The position numbers and the translations under genes were made by a program. This document shows, piece by piece, positions 1-13,199 of a stretch of DNA of 64,000 nucleotides. The notes beneath the pieces are model-generated. The model made no database searches. It was given only the letters and a program-made list of their open reading frames with translations, and had not been told where the DNA came from. The stretch lies in assembly GCA_021442155.1 (NCBI GenBank), contig CM038221.1, forward strand, positions 147,675,601-147,739,600. The letters are read 5' to 3'. Each line of letters opens with the position of its first letter. The first letter of the stretch is position 1. This stretch comes from Cymbidium sinense (lineage: Eukaryota > Streptophyta > Magnoliopsida > Asparagales > Orchidaceae).

Positions 1-230
1 TCCTTCAATTTTAGCGACCCTCTTTTTTCCCCATTTCTCCACAAAATTGGGAAGAACATCATCGGGAAATTTTCCTTCGATTTTGACGCGCCCCTCGCTT
101 TAGCCATCCGTTCCCGACGCAAATGGGAAGAACATCGCCAATAGAGAATTCTTCTTCGATTTTCGTCGACCCCTTACCATACATTCCCAATCACATACCC
201 AACCCAATTCTTTTGCCAAGCTGTAATCAA
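1..230. other. Unassigned sequence with short internal repeats
   Basis: This is a less AT-rich stretch in which phrases such as GGGAAGAACATC and CCTTCGATTTT recur two or three times. Short open frames exist on the + strand, but none resembles a known protein. I see no RNA gene. It may be the edge of a repeat that continues outside the window. Confidence 0.3.
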
Positions 231-246
231 ACATGTGAGATTTATG

Positions 247-381
<135 letters not shown>

Positions 382-677
382 TTATGTGTTTCGCAAGATC
401 GGTGCGGGATGACAATGAAAAGATGATGTGTGAAAGACACCACTATGCTCAAGAGTATGCACAAAGTAAGCCAAAACACCCCGATGCCCCTTACAGGGAT
501 GACTGGAGGTTGCCAAAATTATCAAATCTTTTGACTTAGAAAATGGAGAGTAAAATGAGTGACTTAAGAATGCTAAGAGGAAAACTTTAATTCTAAACTA
601 AAAGCGCCAAACAAGTGGGAGGGGGAGCCTTTAAAGAAAATTTTGAAAGAATAGAATATTCATTTAAAATCTAAATG

Positions 678-866
678 AAATTTGGGGGAGGTTAATATTA
701 AACTCACAAACTTTGGGGAGAGGCTAATATTAAACTCATAAACTCTATTTGTAATCCTCTATGGCTTAAATTAAAGCGGTAAAGTGAGTTCCCTTTTTTT
801 TGTAAATCTTTCAAAATTAAGCAAGCTTTAATTGGAATTGAGGGGGGACTAATGCCAAACTCGTAA
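678..866 (+). other. Polypurine-tract-like motifs repeated before an LTR
   Basis: Three diverged copies of a G-rich purine run followed by TTAATATTAAACTC or TAATGCCAAACTCGTAAC are seen at about 678, 711 and 837. A purine run just before an LTR start is what primes plus-strand synthesis in LTR retrotransposons. The last copy (GAGGGGGGAC, about 841-850) lies directly before TGCCAAACTC, which I take as the LTR start. The assignment is inferred from position and composition. Confidence 0.4.
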
Positions 867-2772
867 CAAACTTGCAATAAACTCAAAATCTAAGGATAAA
901 TCCAAATTGAGTTTAATAACTCTTGTACAAATGTGGAGGTGATTACTATGCTAGTCGATAAGCATGAGTAAAGCAAGCAACAAACACTCAAAATGACATG
1001 CCGCTGTGTTTTAAACTAATAATCTAAATAAAATGTTCTTAGCTACCTAATCAAAACCCTTTGTACAACCGTGCATGGCTGAGATACTAAATCAAATGCT
1101 ACAAAAATCATAAGGCTTCTTTTAATCAAAAATTGTGAGATTTCATTCTAATTATAAATTTTAAAATCAATGAAATCACTAATTATGTAAATTAGTTACA
1201 AAAAAAAAGCTCCATGTGCTCGGACATAGAGATTTTAAGTGCGAATTTTAATGTTTGAAAAGGTTGTGCGGGCTAAAGTTGAAATTAAATGACAATACAT
1301 AATCAATCTTATAAATCAAAAATGAAAACTACCTAAATTTTTAAATATACACCCGCATGGGCCCCGACACTACGCTGAATGCTTAAATTCAAGTGTCTGA
1401 GGATGCTGCGTGGGTTGCTTCCCGGTTTAATCTTAGAACTGGGTCTAGGTTAACAAAATATAAAAACCTATAATAAGAGTTTCAGATTAGTGAAATATCT
1501 GAGAAACTAATTTTGTCAGGTGACAGTAGATCTAATCTTTCATTAGCAGCTAAACAGAGTTGACAAGATCTAAAAGCTCTTAAACATATTCAAATTAATC
1601 GATATTTTTCAAATCAAATTAAATAAAAATCAAATTCATAACTCAAAAAATAAAAGAACTACCTAAATTCTTATACCCCGATGTGCCTATTACACATGTC
1701 AATGCTTAAATTCAAGTGTTTGAGGATACTGCGTGGGTTGCTTCTCAGTTTAGTCTTAAGATTGGGTCCGGGTTAACAAAATCTAAAAATCTATAATAAG
1801 AGTTTCAAATTAATGAAATATCTGAGAAATTGATTCTTTCAGGTGACAGTAGATCTAATCCTCTATTAGCAGCTAAATAGAGTTTACAGAATCTAAAGCT
1901 CTTAAATATATTCAAATTAATCAATTTTTCAAATTAAATTAAGTAGCAATCTTAAGTTGCTTAAATGAAATTCTATCATTAAAAAACTTAAATCAAACTC
2001 AATCTATCCACCTTTCGCAACTGTTTATCGGAGTTGATAAACTAAAAAAACTCTAGCTCACAAAGGAGCCAATGTTAAATCAAGTGTTCTACTATGTTCA
2101 CTCTCAATCAAAGTAGGACGCGTGTCCTCGGCCGGCTTGACCAATAGGCTCTACAGATGAAGCAATTACGACTAGAGTCCTCTGATCGGGTGGCGCCCCG
2201 ACTCCATTATATTACGATCACGACCGTACTGTATGTTCCCCAATGGCTCGCCTTTGAGTTGTGAATCATAAGGTATACTTGATAGGCAAATAATCTCTCA
2301 TAAGGTAGACTTAAGCTCTGCAAACACCTGTGTCCACAAGGATTTTTGATGATGTAACCCATGTGTTCCGATGAGGATCCTTCGTTGGTACCTCCTCGAC
2401 TAGACTAGGACAAGGACCGCCCGGATGTAACCAGGATCTAGATCGTGCATGTCATCATTCCCCAACCATCTTATTTAAGCTATAATGATGAATTTCATAT
2501 CTTAAATTCTAAACTCTACATGTCTACTATGCCACGATTCAACGAATTTTAATGACAAATTTTTAATCGAAAGTTCTCTCTCACTTATTGAGAGGGTAAT
2601 TAACTATAGCTGCCATAGAAACCTAGAAATGATCTAAAGTCCTCGCAAAATGAGGATGAAATCTCTAGGTAGTGTCTTATCTACTATTCCATCTGCCTTC
2701 TGAAAGTTACACTGCCACTTTTAAACCACTCTTTTCATCGAAGAGGTCGGTGAAGAATTTTCGGAGCCCACA
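853..2772 (+). mobile_element. LTR of an Ogre/Tat-like Ty3/gypsy family (3' or solo LTR)
   Basis: The right end reads GAGCCCACA. The sequence before it matches the reverse complement of the LTRs starting at 44,240, 50,363 and 57,289 (blocks such as the degenerate AGTGTCTTATCTACTATTCC and CCCGCATGGGCCCCGACA). No primer binding site follows the right end, so this is not a 5' LTR. A purine tract precedes the left end, so it is either a 3' LTR whose element lies outside the window or a solo LTR. The left boundary is approximate. The LTR contains an internal tandem duplication, listed separately. Confidence 0.6.
1378..1960 (+). repeat. 323-bp tandem duplication inside the LTR
   Basis: AATGCTTAAATTCAAGTGT begins at 1378 and again at 1701. 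Both are followed by the same GGGTTGCTTC, AGGTGACAGTAGATCTAATC and CTATTAGCAGCTAAA-type blocks. The copies have diverged by scattered substitutions. The second copy loses similarity near 1950. Confidence 0.85.
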
Positions 2773-5700
2773 ATGATCAACCTATTACATGTGTGTATTG
2801 TTTGTTTTAAATAAGAAAATGAATATTATTAAAAGGTGATTATACTTCTAATATATATTAATTAGTTGATTGTAGCATGATTTGTGCTAGTGGATATTAT
2901 ACATATGTTAGTATCAATGGTGTTATTTATATATAGTTCCTATTTATTTTAGGTTGCAAAATAATTATTGATGTCACCCTCATGGATAATGATAATGTAT
3001 GATTTCTTTCTATAAAATATATAAATTTTATTTTAATTAATAGTCATTGTATAAAATTAAGTAACCAATGTATATCAATTCTTTTGGACTATTAACAATA
3101 CAATCTTATAAATAAAATATATTGATATTTTAACTATTATTTATATTTTTATTAATTTAATGGCTATATGTTGCATATGTAAATTAGAGAAGTTTAATCT
3201 CTAACATATTTTGGTTTTTACAAGAATTTGTTATGATATAATATGAATATGTGATTTTACATGAATGTATTGAGGTTCTCTTCTTAGTATCACCTTAGTT
3301 GATGGTAATATGTCAATATGTAGGGTTTTATCAAGTTAGGCAAAAGTTAAAAGTGGTATTAGAGTAATGGTAAGATTAATGAATCATGGTAGTTTCTAGA
3401 GTTTTGGATGAGAATTATGAGTTGGAAGAATAGATTAGAAAGATAAAACTTAATATAAAGTGTAACCAAATGTTGATATTTAGATTTATAGTTGAGATTG
3501 GATAAGTATCAACCTTTATACTACATGTTATGAGTAGATTTCATTTTATGATATCATTTGATGCAATGTCATTGATTCATTGATTTTGCAATGTCATTGG
3601 TTCATTGATTTTGCAATGACATTGATTATGTGTCTAATATGGTATGGTGTTTAAGTATACTTATGTATCATATTAAGCAACATCTACATGACAATGTATC
3701 ATATTAAGAAACATCTACATGACATATTATAAGTGATATATGGCAAGCGATGAAACATAATCTAAAAAACATACCTAATAGCAACATGGTACCATAGTAT
3801 AATCTAAAAGAAATTGAGAATTTCAATAGAATGGTATATATATCAACTTTAATAATGTCAAATACACACACACACACACGGACTTTCTTCTTGAATAATT
3901 TCATATACATGAAATTACAAAAATACATAAATATAAGTAATATAATTAAGTTTATTTAAGATTTTATACAAATATAAAATAAATAAATAAAAGAATGTAC
4001 CTTTCAAATGATTATGTCTATCTATATTTACATGAATCACTAACTCTTCTATCAGATGCTAGGTATATATGTAAATGCTCAATTGAGTTAAAAATGATCT
4101 TAAAATTTTTTTTTCTAACTTAAGAAGTTCAAAAATTGTCATTCTCTTTTCTTTTCCATACATTCAATATCGATTGCCACATAAAGCTTAAAAAAATTTT
4201 CTTAGTTTCATTTATACATTATACATTATCTTGTGAAGTTGATCACGAGATGTGATGGGCAATAACTTTGGCATAAATACATGACAATTATGTACCATCA
4301 TACCATATAAAGTAAAATCTTATATATTTACAAGTCTTTTTAAATTTAAAGCATATATGTCTAAAAAATTTAAATGTTTTTAATTAAAAGTATATCTCCT
4401 TCTTTATTCCATTGTCAAAGCATATGATCCTATAAGTTAATTTCTTCGTGCCGCCATAAAATAATTATAAAGATCACAACAAAGAAAAGTTTAGCTTTGG
4501 ACTAATCTTCTCAAATGAAATTAAATTTAAAATTATAGATAGTACTTATTTTTATAATCTCTTATTCATCAAATCCAATAAATAAAACACTAAACAATAA
4601 TGTTAGTATGCAACAAGATTTCAATAAATTATCAAAAATCACAGAAACTTACTTTAAGTGAAATTTTAAAATTGCTTATTTGATACAAATTCTTGGATAA
4701 AACACAAATCAAGAAATAAAAATGCTAAATGAAGAAGCACTTCAGATTGATTTTAAAATTTATTCCCAATCAATATAAAGTAGAGTATGCCATGTAAAGT
4801 AAAATCAAAAAGTATATATATAATAAAGGAGTCTGAGAACTTTGCTATTAATTCTGATTTGATAACTAATAAAAGAATAAATGTGCTATTAGTGTAACTT
4901 TTGTGCAATTAAGAATATAATCATCTACAAAAGTCTCTCTATTCCGTAATAGTTTATATTTTTTAGAACAAGCAACATACATTTTATCATTATAAGAACT
5001 TAGAAAAGAATCAAAGAAAGAAACTATTAGTAGCCATGTATAATATTACCAACATTTCTTGATTGCTAAGAGGATGAGTTAGAAGATAGGGTTATAGACA
5101 GGCTGATGAAGAGAGAAGGTGTAGGTGGGTGAAAGTGAGAAGACGACATTGGTGATGTGTGATTGTGGATTGAGTAGACATCATGCGATTAGGATTTAGT
5201 GACATGAAATAAAAAAAGAAGTATTTCTTGATCGATTTCCCAATTTTTAGGTTTTGTGATGGATTTGCAATGACATTATTTTTGTCTCAACATCCTACAC
5301 TTTCTTAATTATGCTTCTCTCCATTGTTGTGATGAAGCATTTATACATGATCATAAGTATGTCACATATTTGTGTGGGAAAATCGTTACAAAATGATTGC
5401 AACTTAATTTGGAACAAAAAACTATATGTCATAAATCTAATGTTACGAGATGAGACATTATGACAAATAGTTGTTCAATGAAAAATTAAAGGTTTACAAC
5501 GTGGAAGTTGTAAGAATATTGAAATATTTTATATATATATATATATATCAAATTTGTAAATTAAAGGACCTATTTGCTTGCTTTTAGGAGAGAAGACAAT
5601 GCAAGCTACCCTTACTAGTGATCCTTGGATGCATGTTCCTATACTAGCTAGCTAAAGATTATTGCTCGATCTTGAGATGAAGAAGAACGTTGAACCTTGA

Positions 5701-6400
5701 TTAAAATATATCTAATACCAGTGTTCTACCATGTAGTGGCAGAGCTAAATTTCTTTTAATTGGGGCATAAACTTAATTTTATCAAGGCAAAAAAATTTAT
5801 TTTTTAATAGGACATAAAACATTATTTTTAAAATCATTATATAATGATATAGAGAAGAAGAAGAGGAACAATTGATGAAAAGAAAGGTTGGGAAGACTAG
5901 AGAGAAGAAGGCTGAGCAAGCTGTGAAACTTACTCAAATAAGTTTCAAATTTTAGATTAGCTTAATGAAAAGAACAATCTTCAACACTCCTATGATCATG
6001 AGCATGAACATAAATATGTAGTAGAATATAAGTAAGCATCCTGCAAACATTTAAGAGAATTGAATATGTAGTAGAAATATAAGAACTAAACAACCATCAA
6101 TAACAATAATATAATAAAAAATTGGTTGTCTATTACAACATTTTAAAGATAAATCTCTATCATTAACATTAAGGTTATCCATAGAAACTAACTTTAGGTA
6201 GTTTACAATACCTCCACAGTGATTAAAATCTTGTTAGTTTCGTTCCATTGAAATTTTATTAATTGTTCTATGTATTGAATTTTAAGTTCTATTGGATCTA
6301 AGTAATTTGTAGATTCACTACATAAAGTTAGCAACTACTGAAATGAAATATTAATTGAGGAGACGGAAACATATGAGATGAGAGAGAAAGACTAGACAGA
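2773..6400. other. AT-rich intergenic sequence, no gene seen
   Basis: I see no long frame and no recognisable protein. The stretch holds a short (CA)n near 3862-3880, a direct repeat of ATTGATTTTGCAATG(T/A)CATTG near 3578-3620, and a (TA)n at 5529-5548. Around 5735-5830 a segment beginning TAGTGGCAGAGC resembles degraded transposon sequence, but I cannot assign it. Confidence 0.5.
5529..5548. repeat. (TA)n microsatellite
   Basis: A pure TA run of about 20 bases lies in AT-rich intergenic DNA. Confidence 0.9.
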
Positions 6401-6420
6401 CTGAGCATGGTCGGCTGGGA

Positions 6421-6536
6421 AATAGAATTGCTGGGCAAATCTCCTTTGGCAGTAAGGTTTTGCACTCGCTTCACACTACATGAGTGGTAGTTGACGCACT
6501 TACAACTTCTGCCAAAGGAGAAGTTGCACAGCTATT
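6421..6536 (-). ncRNA. MIR399: MIR399 precursor hairpin (first locus)
   Basis: On the - strand this folds into a stem-loop of about 115 nt. The 3' arm (6431-6451) begins TGCCAAAGGAGATTTGCCC, the canonical miR399 sequence. The 5' arm (about 6510-6530) holds the complementary strand GTGCAACTTCTCCTTTGGCA, and the outer stem continues with CTATT pairing AATAG. A mature strand in the 3' arm is the usual miR399 arrangement, which sets the strand. In plants miR399 is induced by phosphate starvation through PHR1, moves in phloem, and cleaves the mRNA of PHO2, an E2 conjugase that limits phosphate uptake. Upstream (higher coordinates) are a TATA-like box and two PHR1-type sites. The opposite arm read on the + strand is also miR399-like. 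Confidence 0.9.
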
Positions 6537-6615
6537 CACTCTTTCCATTAATTTCTTTTCTTTTCTTCTTCATTGTAACATAGATTGTCTTGAGTTGAAC
6601 AAAGGCTTACAACCT

Positions 6616-6628
6616 CTTATTTAAAGGC
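6616..6628 (-). promoter_or_regulatory. TATA-like box of first MIR399
   Basis: On the - strand this reads GCCTTTAAATAAG, about 80 bases upstream of the hairpin. The homologous position at the 21.4-kb locus is conserved (21,576-21,583). Confidence 0.55.
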
Positions 6629-6640
6629 TTGGATGCTAAG

Positions 6641-6670
6641 GAATATGCCTAACTTCCAATCGGCATATCC
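6641..6670. promoter_or_regulatory. Paired P1BS sites (PHR1 binding) of first MIR399
   Basis: Two matches to GNATATNC lie close together: GAATATGC at 6641-6648 and GCATATCC at 6663-6670. They sit about 110-130 bases upstream of the hairpin in its transcription direction. PHR1 and related MYB-CC factors bind this element in phosphate-starvation genes, MIR399 included. The role here is inferred from the motif and its conservation at the other two MIR399 loci. Confidence 0.65.
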
Positions 6671-8930
6671 ACCAAAGAGCCACATACAACTGTGTATAAG
6701 TTCATCAATTTACGAACACTTTCACTTGTATAGTTGTATTTTACAGTCCTTCATATGATAATTTATTTGGTTGGATAGAATTATACCCAAGTGTAATGAT
6801 TAACTTCGATTGGATTAACATCTATGTGAGTGTTTATAAAAATATCGATTTTAAGAGAGAGATTAAAATATACTCAAATCAAATTTTTGAGTCTCTAACT
6901 TTGCTAAATATATCAACTTATTCATTATTATACTAATAAGATTTCCTACAAAATTGTGAGATGGGCAAAACATGCTATATGATTTTGTGAACTCAATATG
7001 AATGGATATTCTAAAAGATTAATTATGTGAGAGGTGTCTAACCTTATCCAAATTTCTCAACCTAGCTTATGATTAGTCATTCAAGTTCAATCATTTGAAA
7101 GAGTGTTTTGTGAGACATCAAATCTCCCTAGTCCTTAATATAATTTTATCTCCTCTTATTTGTAGCTTTAACCTTTTGTTGTATATTATCAAATCACCTT
7201 GCTATTTTTTCACTGTGTAGCTGATAAATGATGTAACTATAGTCCTTTTAATTTAACTATTCTCCATTCTTCATTTATGTCATCGGGCCTCAAAATTTTC
7301 TCTTTTACCATCCTTAGTTTGACATACAATAACATGCTTTTGTGTTCTAATCTGACTACTAAACACATTTTATTTTAAATCTAAATATTAAAAAAGAAAA
7401 AATTAAACAAAGTGAACCCAAATAGCCCTTAAATGAATCTTTGTTGTTAAAAAAATTCTTTTATTTGTTGATTATTTCAAGTTATCTTAAAGTGAAGGTT
7501 AATAACTTTTTTTAGCATAGTAAGCTTTAGGGATAGAGGAGCTTTCATGCATTTGAAAGGATGGCAATAATGTAACCTAGCTTTCAAAATTTCAAATATC
7601 CTCTTATTCATTAGCATATGCCTCCATTACTCTCTCCGACTAAATTTCAACCAAGAACTAAAAAGCTAAGAGGATTTGCAAATCTATAAAATCAATATTG
7701 AAAGAGCATCAATAGGGAAGATCCATAGAATGTTCCGTGCCATGCATTCTTCAACACCAATAAAAAAGTTGCTACAATAAAGTGATTGAAAAATATGATT
7801 CCTTTGCTAACTCAAAAGGCTTGTTCTATTTTTTAAGTAAATAACTTTTTTTCATTCATAAGAAAGATATTATAAGAGATTTTGAAAGACATTATAATTC
7901 ACATCTCAATGTATCAATTGGTCTAGATAAGATAATAAAATAAAATAAAATTAAGCTCATAAAAACTATTTAACTAGCCCAAGAGTTGATAAACTCAGTC
8001 AATATAGTGAGCTGCACCATGTTATTTTTACAACATAAAGAATTTCTAAAGTATAAAGGTTCATATACATCCAACCCATGAGAATTCAATTCTTTATAAA
8101 GCCATACAAAGAGTATTACAAAGCATAATCAACATCCATGAGAATTATCATAATTATAGAAATCTTGGTTGAATACCTAATGACTCTTGGTATTTTTCAC
8201 ATAAATCATATGACTAAGAGATTTATTAAGCATAAATGCTTTCTTAAAAGAATGTTTCTCCAAACCATTAATTTAATGATTTAAAGTTCTCATAATTTCT
8301 ATATTTTGATAGCCCTTATCATGCAACCCCATATATGCGTTGTTCTATTTGATAGACTAATGGATGTGATTTTTAACTTATATTTTGTGTGGTCGTATGC
8401 AATGCATGCTATTTTCTGCATGGATGTAATATTCTACTCCCATATGTACCTTTATTTCCCTCATGCATTCAGTTGAGTTATGAAGTTAATGCAAAATAAA
8501 TTGTTTTCATGCCGATAATTAGCTTCGTTTTGTAATATGATAAATGAAATATTTTAGTTCATAGTTTATTTTCTCACAAATCTATAGGAAAGCAAATAAA
8601 ATGATCGTATATATTCTGCACGTGTTTACGTTGCCTTTAAAATAAACCAAATCTAACAATCCGCCAGATCTAAACCTGAGATCAATACCTTAAAACCAAC
8701 AGTATAAAACTAGAGCCCTTCCAAAAGACGTAAGACATATATGAAGGAATTCAGACATACTGTAGGTATAGATTGTTGGATACAATAAAAAGCATAAATT
8801 AATAATTCATTAATGAAAGATACGTATAAGCTTGAAAGCAACAAGAATAAATTTTCTGTTGAAGGTGGGATAGATAGTTTGCTTTCGAAGGAATAATAGG
8901 GAATGAGGATCATTGCGATGGATGCCGCTC
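6671..8930. other. Intergenic sequence between two divergent MIR399 loci
   Basis: No coding gene is seen. The segment 7,640-7,820 is related to 21,715-21,890 beside the third MIR399: both share GAGGATTTGCAAATCT, GGGAAGATCCA(A/T)AGAATGT and AATATGATTCCTTTGCT. The first and third MIR399 loci are therefore copies of one ancestral unit, with about 1 kb of extra sequence here. Confidence 0.6.
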
Positions 8931-8944
8931 AAGAATAGTCCAAA

Positions 8945-8964
8945 GCATATCCTGTAGCATATCC
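8945..8964 (+). promoter_or_regulatory. Two tandem P1BS sites of second MIR399
   Basis: GCATATCC occurs at 8945-8952 and again at 8957-8964. Both match GNATATNC, the PHR1-binding element, and lie about 95-115 bases upstream of the + strand hairpin. Two identical sites 12 bases apart suggest strong phosphate-starvation control, by analogy with known MIR399 promoters. Confidence 0.7.
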
Positions 8965-8987
8965 ATTCCAATTTTACTGCTTCACAG

Positions 8988-8996
8988 CTATTTAAG
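8988..8996 (+). promoter_or_regulatory. TATA-like box of second MIR399
   Basis: CTATTTAAG lies 24 bases after the second P1BS site and about 60 bases before the hairpin. That spacing fits a core promoter with transcription starting near 9020. Confidence 0.55.
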
Positions 8997-9057
8997 TAGT
9001 CAACAAATGCAGAAGTTCGACAGGGGCATCAAAAATAATATTATGGTGTGAAGTTCA

Positions 9058-9168
9058 GAATAACAGGCAACTCTCCCTTGGCAGAGAGAATAGACACAAC
9101 GATGGCATCGTTTAGATCAAGCTGTGTTTTTTTGTCTTTCTGTCAAAGGAGAATTGCCCTGCTATTCA
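9058..9168 (+). ncRNA. MIR399: MIR399 precursor hairpin (second locus)
   Basis: The 5' arm (about 9064-9085) reads AGGCAACTCTCCCTTGGCAG and pairs with the 3' arm (9141-9161), which begins TGTCAAAGGAGAATTGCCC. The outer stem GAATA pairs with TATTC. The 3' arm matches a common miR399 form except for U instead of C at position 3. That change should give a G:U pair with targets, so function is plausible. It is transcribed away from the first locus (head to head, about 2.5 kb apart). A duplicated P1BS and a TATA-like box lie upstream. Its expected target is PHO2 mRNA. Confidence 0.88.
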
Positions 9169-9169
9169 A

Positions 9170-10560
<1,391 letters not shown>

Positions 10561-10569
10561 AATTTATAT

Positions 10570-10930
10570 TCTTGTGAATACAAAGTTTGAATACATTATA
10601 GTGGCTATGAAGTACAAGGACTTAGAGTCCATGATGATTAAGAAGCTTATGGGTTTATCATAGAGATCAAAGCAAAGGCTAATAAAGAAGAAAAGCCTTT
10701 AGAGAAAGTTCTTCAAACATAGGTTTCTTAAAAAGGTTAAAGAAAATTATATAAATGAATGGAAAAGGCTATAATAATAAGAGGATGTAAGGCTATAATA
10801 ATAAGAGGATGTAAAAAAAGTAAAGATAAAATGTTATGATTGCAGAAAATATATGAACATTATGCTTTAGATTGTTTGATAAAAGATTTCAATCAAGTTA
10901 ATAAAATTTGAATTTTATAAATAACCAAAG
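10570..10930 (+). pseudogene. Ty1/copia gag remnant
   Basis: Broken frames resemble copia Gag. KFEYIVVAMKYKDLESM (from about 10,582) fits the conserved region before the linker. A degenerate zinc knuckle beginning CYDCRKY follows near 10,832-10,880; in it the later Cys and His are shifted or altered. Stops and frameshifts separate the pieces. Between them the 22-bp phrase GCTATAATAATAAGAGGATG is duplicated. Gag would form the virus-like particle, but this copy cannot encode one. Pol-like fragments of the same type lie downstream in the same orientation at 15.9, 17.9 and 18.5 kb. Confidence 0.65.
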
Positions 10931-11030
10931 AAGATGTCATTTTCTTATTAGAATGAGAAGAAGAAGAAATTAATGCACAATCTATATAATATTTATACGC
11001 CAGAATAATCATGCCCATGTGCAGCTACAA

Positions 11031-11320
11031 AAAAAAAAAAAAAAAGTTTTTGGGCCTAGCTAGATGAATTTGCATATAAAAAAGTCTCTTTGGTGATTCT
11101 TCCAAGGCATGGGTAACCGGTAAGTAATAATCTCACACATTGGGAAGATAAAGTTACCAATTTATCAATGTTACCCAATTTCTATGGTAGGAATAAAGTT
11201 GAATCCTCTTTGAGGTGCGAATGGTGGAAATCTAAAGTGATGAATGGCTATTTATTATTAATAACTTACATTCCCACCCACAAGATAGGTGGGGTGTTGG
11301 GTGGATACCCATTCCAAAAA
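11031..11320. other. Poly-A tracts and a GGGT/ACCC-rich segment, possibly a small transposon remnant
   Basis: Runs of A occur at 11,029-11,045 and 11,317-11,331. Between them CATTCCCACCCACAAGATAG and GGTGTTGGGTGGATACCCAT can pair imperfectly, and TTACCAATTTATCAATGTTA is repetitive. It looks like a small non-autonomous element, but I found no convincing ends. Confidence 0.25.
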
Positions 11321-11329
11321 AAAAAAAAA

Positions 11330-11765
11330 ATTATTTCCAATGTTTATTCTATGGCAAGTATTTGATGTTTATAAAAACTTTTGGATAAATATTACAATAT
11401 TCATATGAATTAGAAAAGTATATATTTAAGAGGCTAAAATGATAAGTTATTTGTTCATGTAAAATGCCAAATAGTCTTTTATTCTCATTATTTATCAAGT
11501 ATGTTAATCTACTTATATCAAATATTCTTCTTGATTATGATATTTGAGATTAGGCATCTTCATTTTAATGATCTCCAACAACTACCGAATCAAACACATG
11601 AGAAATATATTATCTCATATCAATTCTCCAAAATAAGTGTTATTATTCAAGTGAGGAGAAACTTCACATAAGAGGCATATAGTTCAACAAAACCAATATT
11701 TATAAATATATCTCAAAAATTTAATCGACACATAAGCGAAAGTATGATTTAAGTGTTAGTAACTC
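11330..11765. other. AT-rich intergenic sequence, nothing recognised
   Basis: There is no supported gene, RNA or repeat here. Confidence 0.4.
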
Positions 11766-11767
11766 GA

Positions 11768-11825
11768 AGATAGATGTAATAGTAGATAAGACACTACCCA
11801 GAGATTTCGCCCTCATTTCATAATT
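11768..11825 (-). mobile_element. Orphan LTR fragment of the Ogre/Tat-like family
   Basis: TAGATAAGACACTACCCAGA followed by GATTTCGCCCTCATTT matches the segment found inside the LTRs at about 44,345, 50,452 and 57,375, and the reverse complement near 2660. No LTR end is preserved here. Confidence 0.6.
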
Positions 11826-12500
11826 ACTTGTTTATGAATTTAATACTTTGAGTATTCAATAAGAGACTCTATTCACATAAACAAACATCAACTCCAATAT
11901 CCCTAACTACATTAAGTTTCATATTTATTTAATAGGACTTCAAATTTATTTTAAGTCTCTTGAATATGTAGAGGACCAAGTTTATTTCAAGTTTTATAGG
12001 TTCACTAAGTCGATATTTTCTAAATATGATTTTAAATTTTATTTGAAAGTAATTCATTTGTTCATTTATATTTAATTTTCAATTCATTTCTTTAACTTTA
12101 TATTTTATATTTAACATAATCTTAAATTTTTATTTTGTTAAGTCCAAAAAAATTAACAAAATTTATAACAATTTAAGATTACACATCCTCAGTGAAACAT
12201 CAAACTATTTTGACATACCCTATGACGTTTAATTTGGGTTAAACATTATAATTTCAATAAGATAACATGAAAGCATAACACTTCAATCATGATAAAGAAA
12301 TATTTATAAATATTCTTCTCTTTTTTTTTTATCCAAATTTACCAAAATTTCACAACATTTCACTTAACTGATCTAACTATTTATTTTTGCTTACCCATCA
12401 CACCTCGATGAAGACGAATGGTGTAAACATCTAAATAGATATCTCCCACGTGAGATTTGGTGTTTAAACACCTAATTGATTTTCATCTCATGATGATATG
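11826..12500. other. AT-rich sequence upstream of the lipase-like fragment
   Basis: No coding similarity is seen. The lipase similarity on the - strand fades near 12,501. Confidence 0.4.
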
Positions 12501-13185
12501 GTTCAAATGAAATAAGTTTATCACATCTGATATTTAACAGCCAAATTGAGTGACATACACCTAACTGGTGCTATTGTATAACATCAAACCTTCTTTTATC
12601 AATATTACCCAATTTTTTTTCTATTCTGAACAACCAGCATTGCTAGCATTGCTGCTACACCAGAACCAAGAGAATGTCCAGCAAAAGTGAGGGTATAGTT
12701 AGGATACTTAATCCAGCAACTCTTTATAGTATCACATTCTGCATTCAACACCCATGCAGCAGCCTTTAGTAGCCCATGAGAACATAACCTCCATCAATTT
12801 TCCTCTTTCCAAGTCTGTTATCAAGTAGTAGAGCATAATCGCTTTCCTTCGCCAAATTTAAGCCTCTTATTGCAAGAACAATATCGGCATGGTCATGATC
12901 AACATAGAGCAAGTAAAGTGTCACTCGACCGCGAGTTTCATCATATGTTTTGCGGCGAACAACCGACTGAGGATTCAGGCTATAGCCTCTTGGTGGTTCC
13001 CACTGAGGGTGTTCAAGATCATCCTCATAGTTCCCTAGGATATACAACATATTCCACAGATTCAAATTCTTCAATTGAAGGCCCAGTTTTCACTGTCATG
13101 GCCGGCATTATGGATGTAACGCAAGCCCAACGGGCACAGGCAAGGTAGACACACTCAAGGAGGCAGATCGAAGGCAAAATGACAT
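12501..13185 (-). pseudogene. Class 3 lipase (alpha/beta-hydrolase) N-terminal pseudogene
   Basis: Read on the - strand, pieces in three frames follow a plant class 3 lipase of the mono/diacylglycerol lipase type. The ATG at 13,183-13,185 is followed by CLLECVYLACARWA. Next come GHDSENW, YEDDLEHPQWEPP, DHDHADIVLAIRGLNLAKES and LLDNRLGKRKIDGGYV. Then, after a one-base frameshift, come HGLLKAAAWVLN and the nucleophile elbow FAGHSLGSGVAA. After a further shift IAPVRCMSLNLAVKY follows, and similarity ends. The Ser of GHSLG is kept, but at least four frameshifts or stops destroy the frame, and the C-terminal half is absent. No intron is visible in about 690 bases. It is joined directly to an ABCE1 fragment on the same strand. 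Confidence 0.8.
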
Positions 13186-13199
13186 CAGGGACAAACGGC

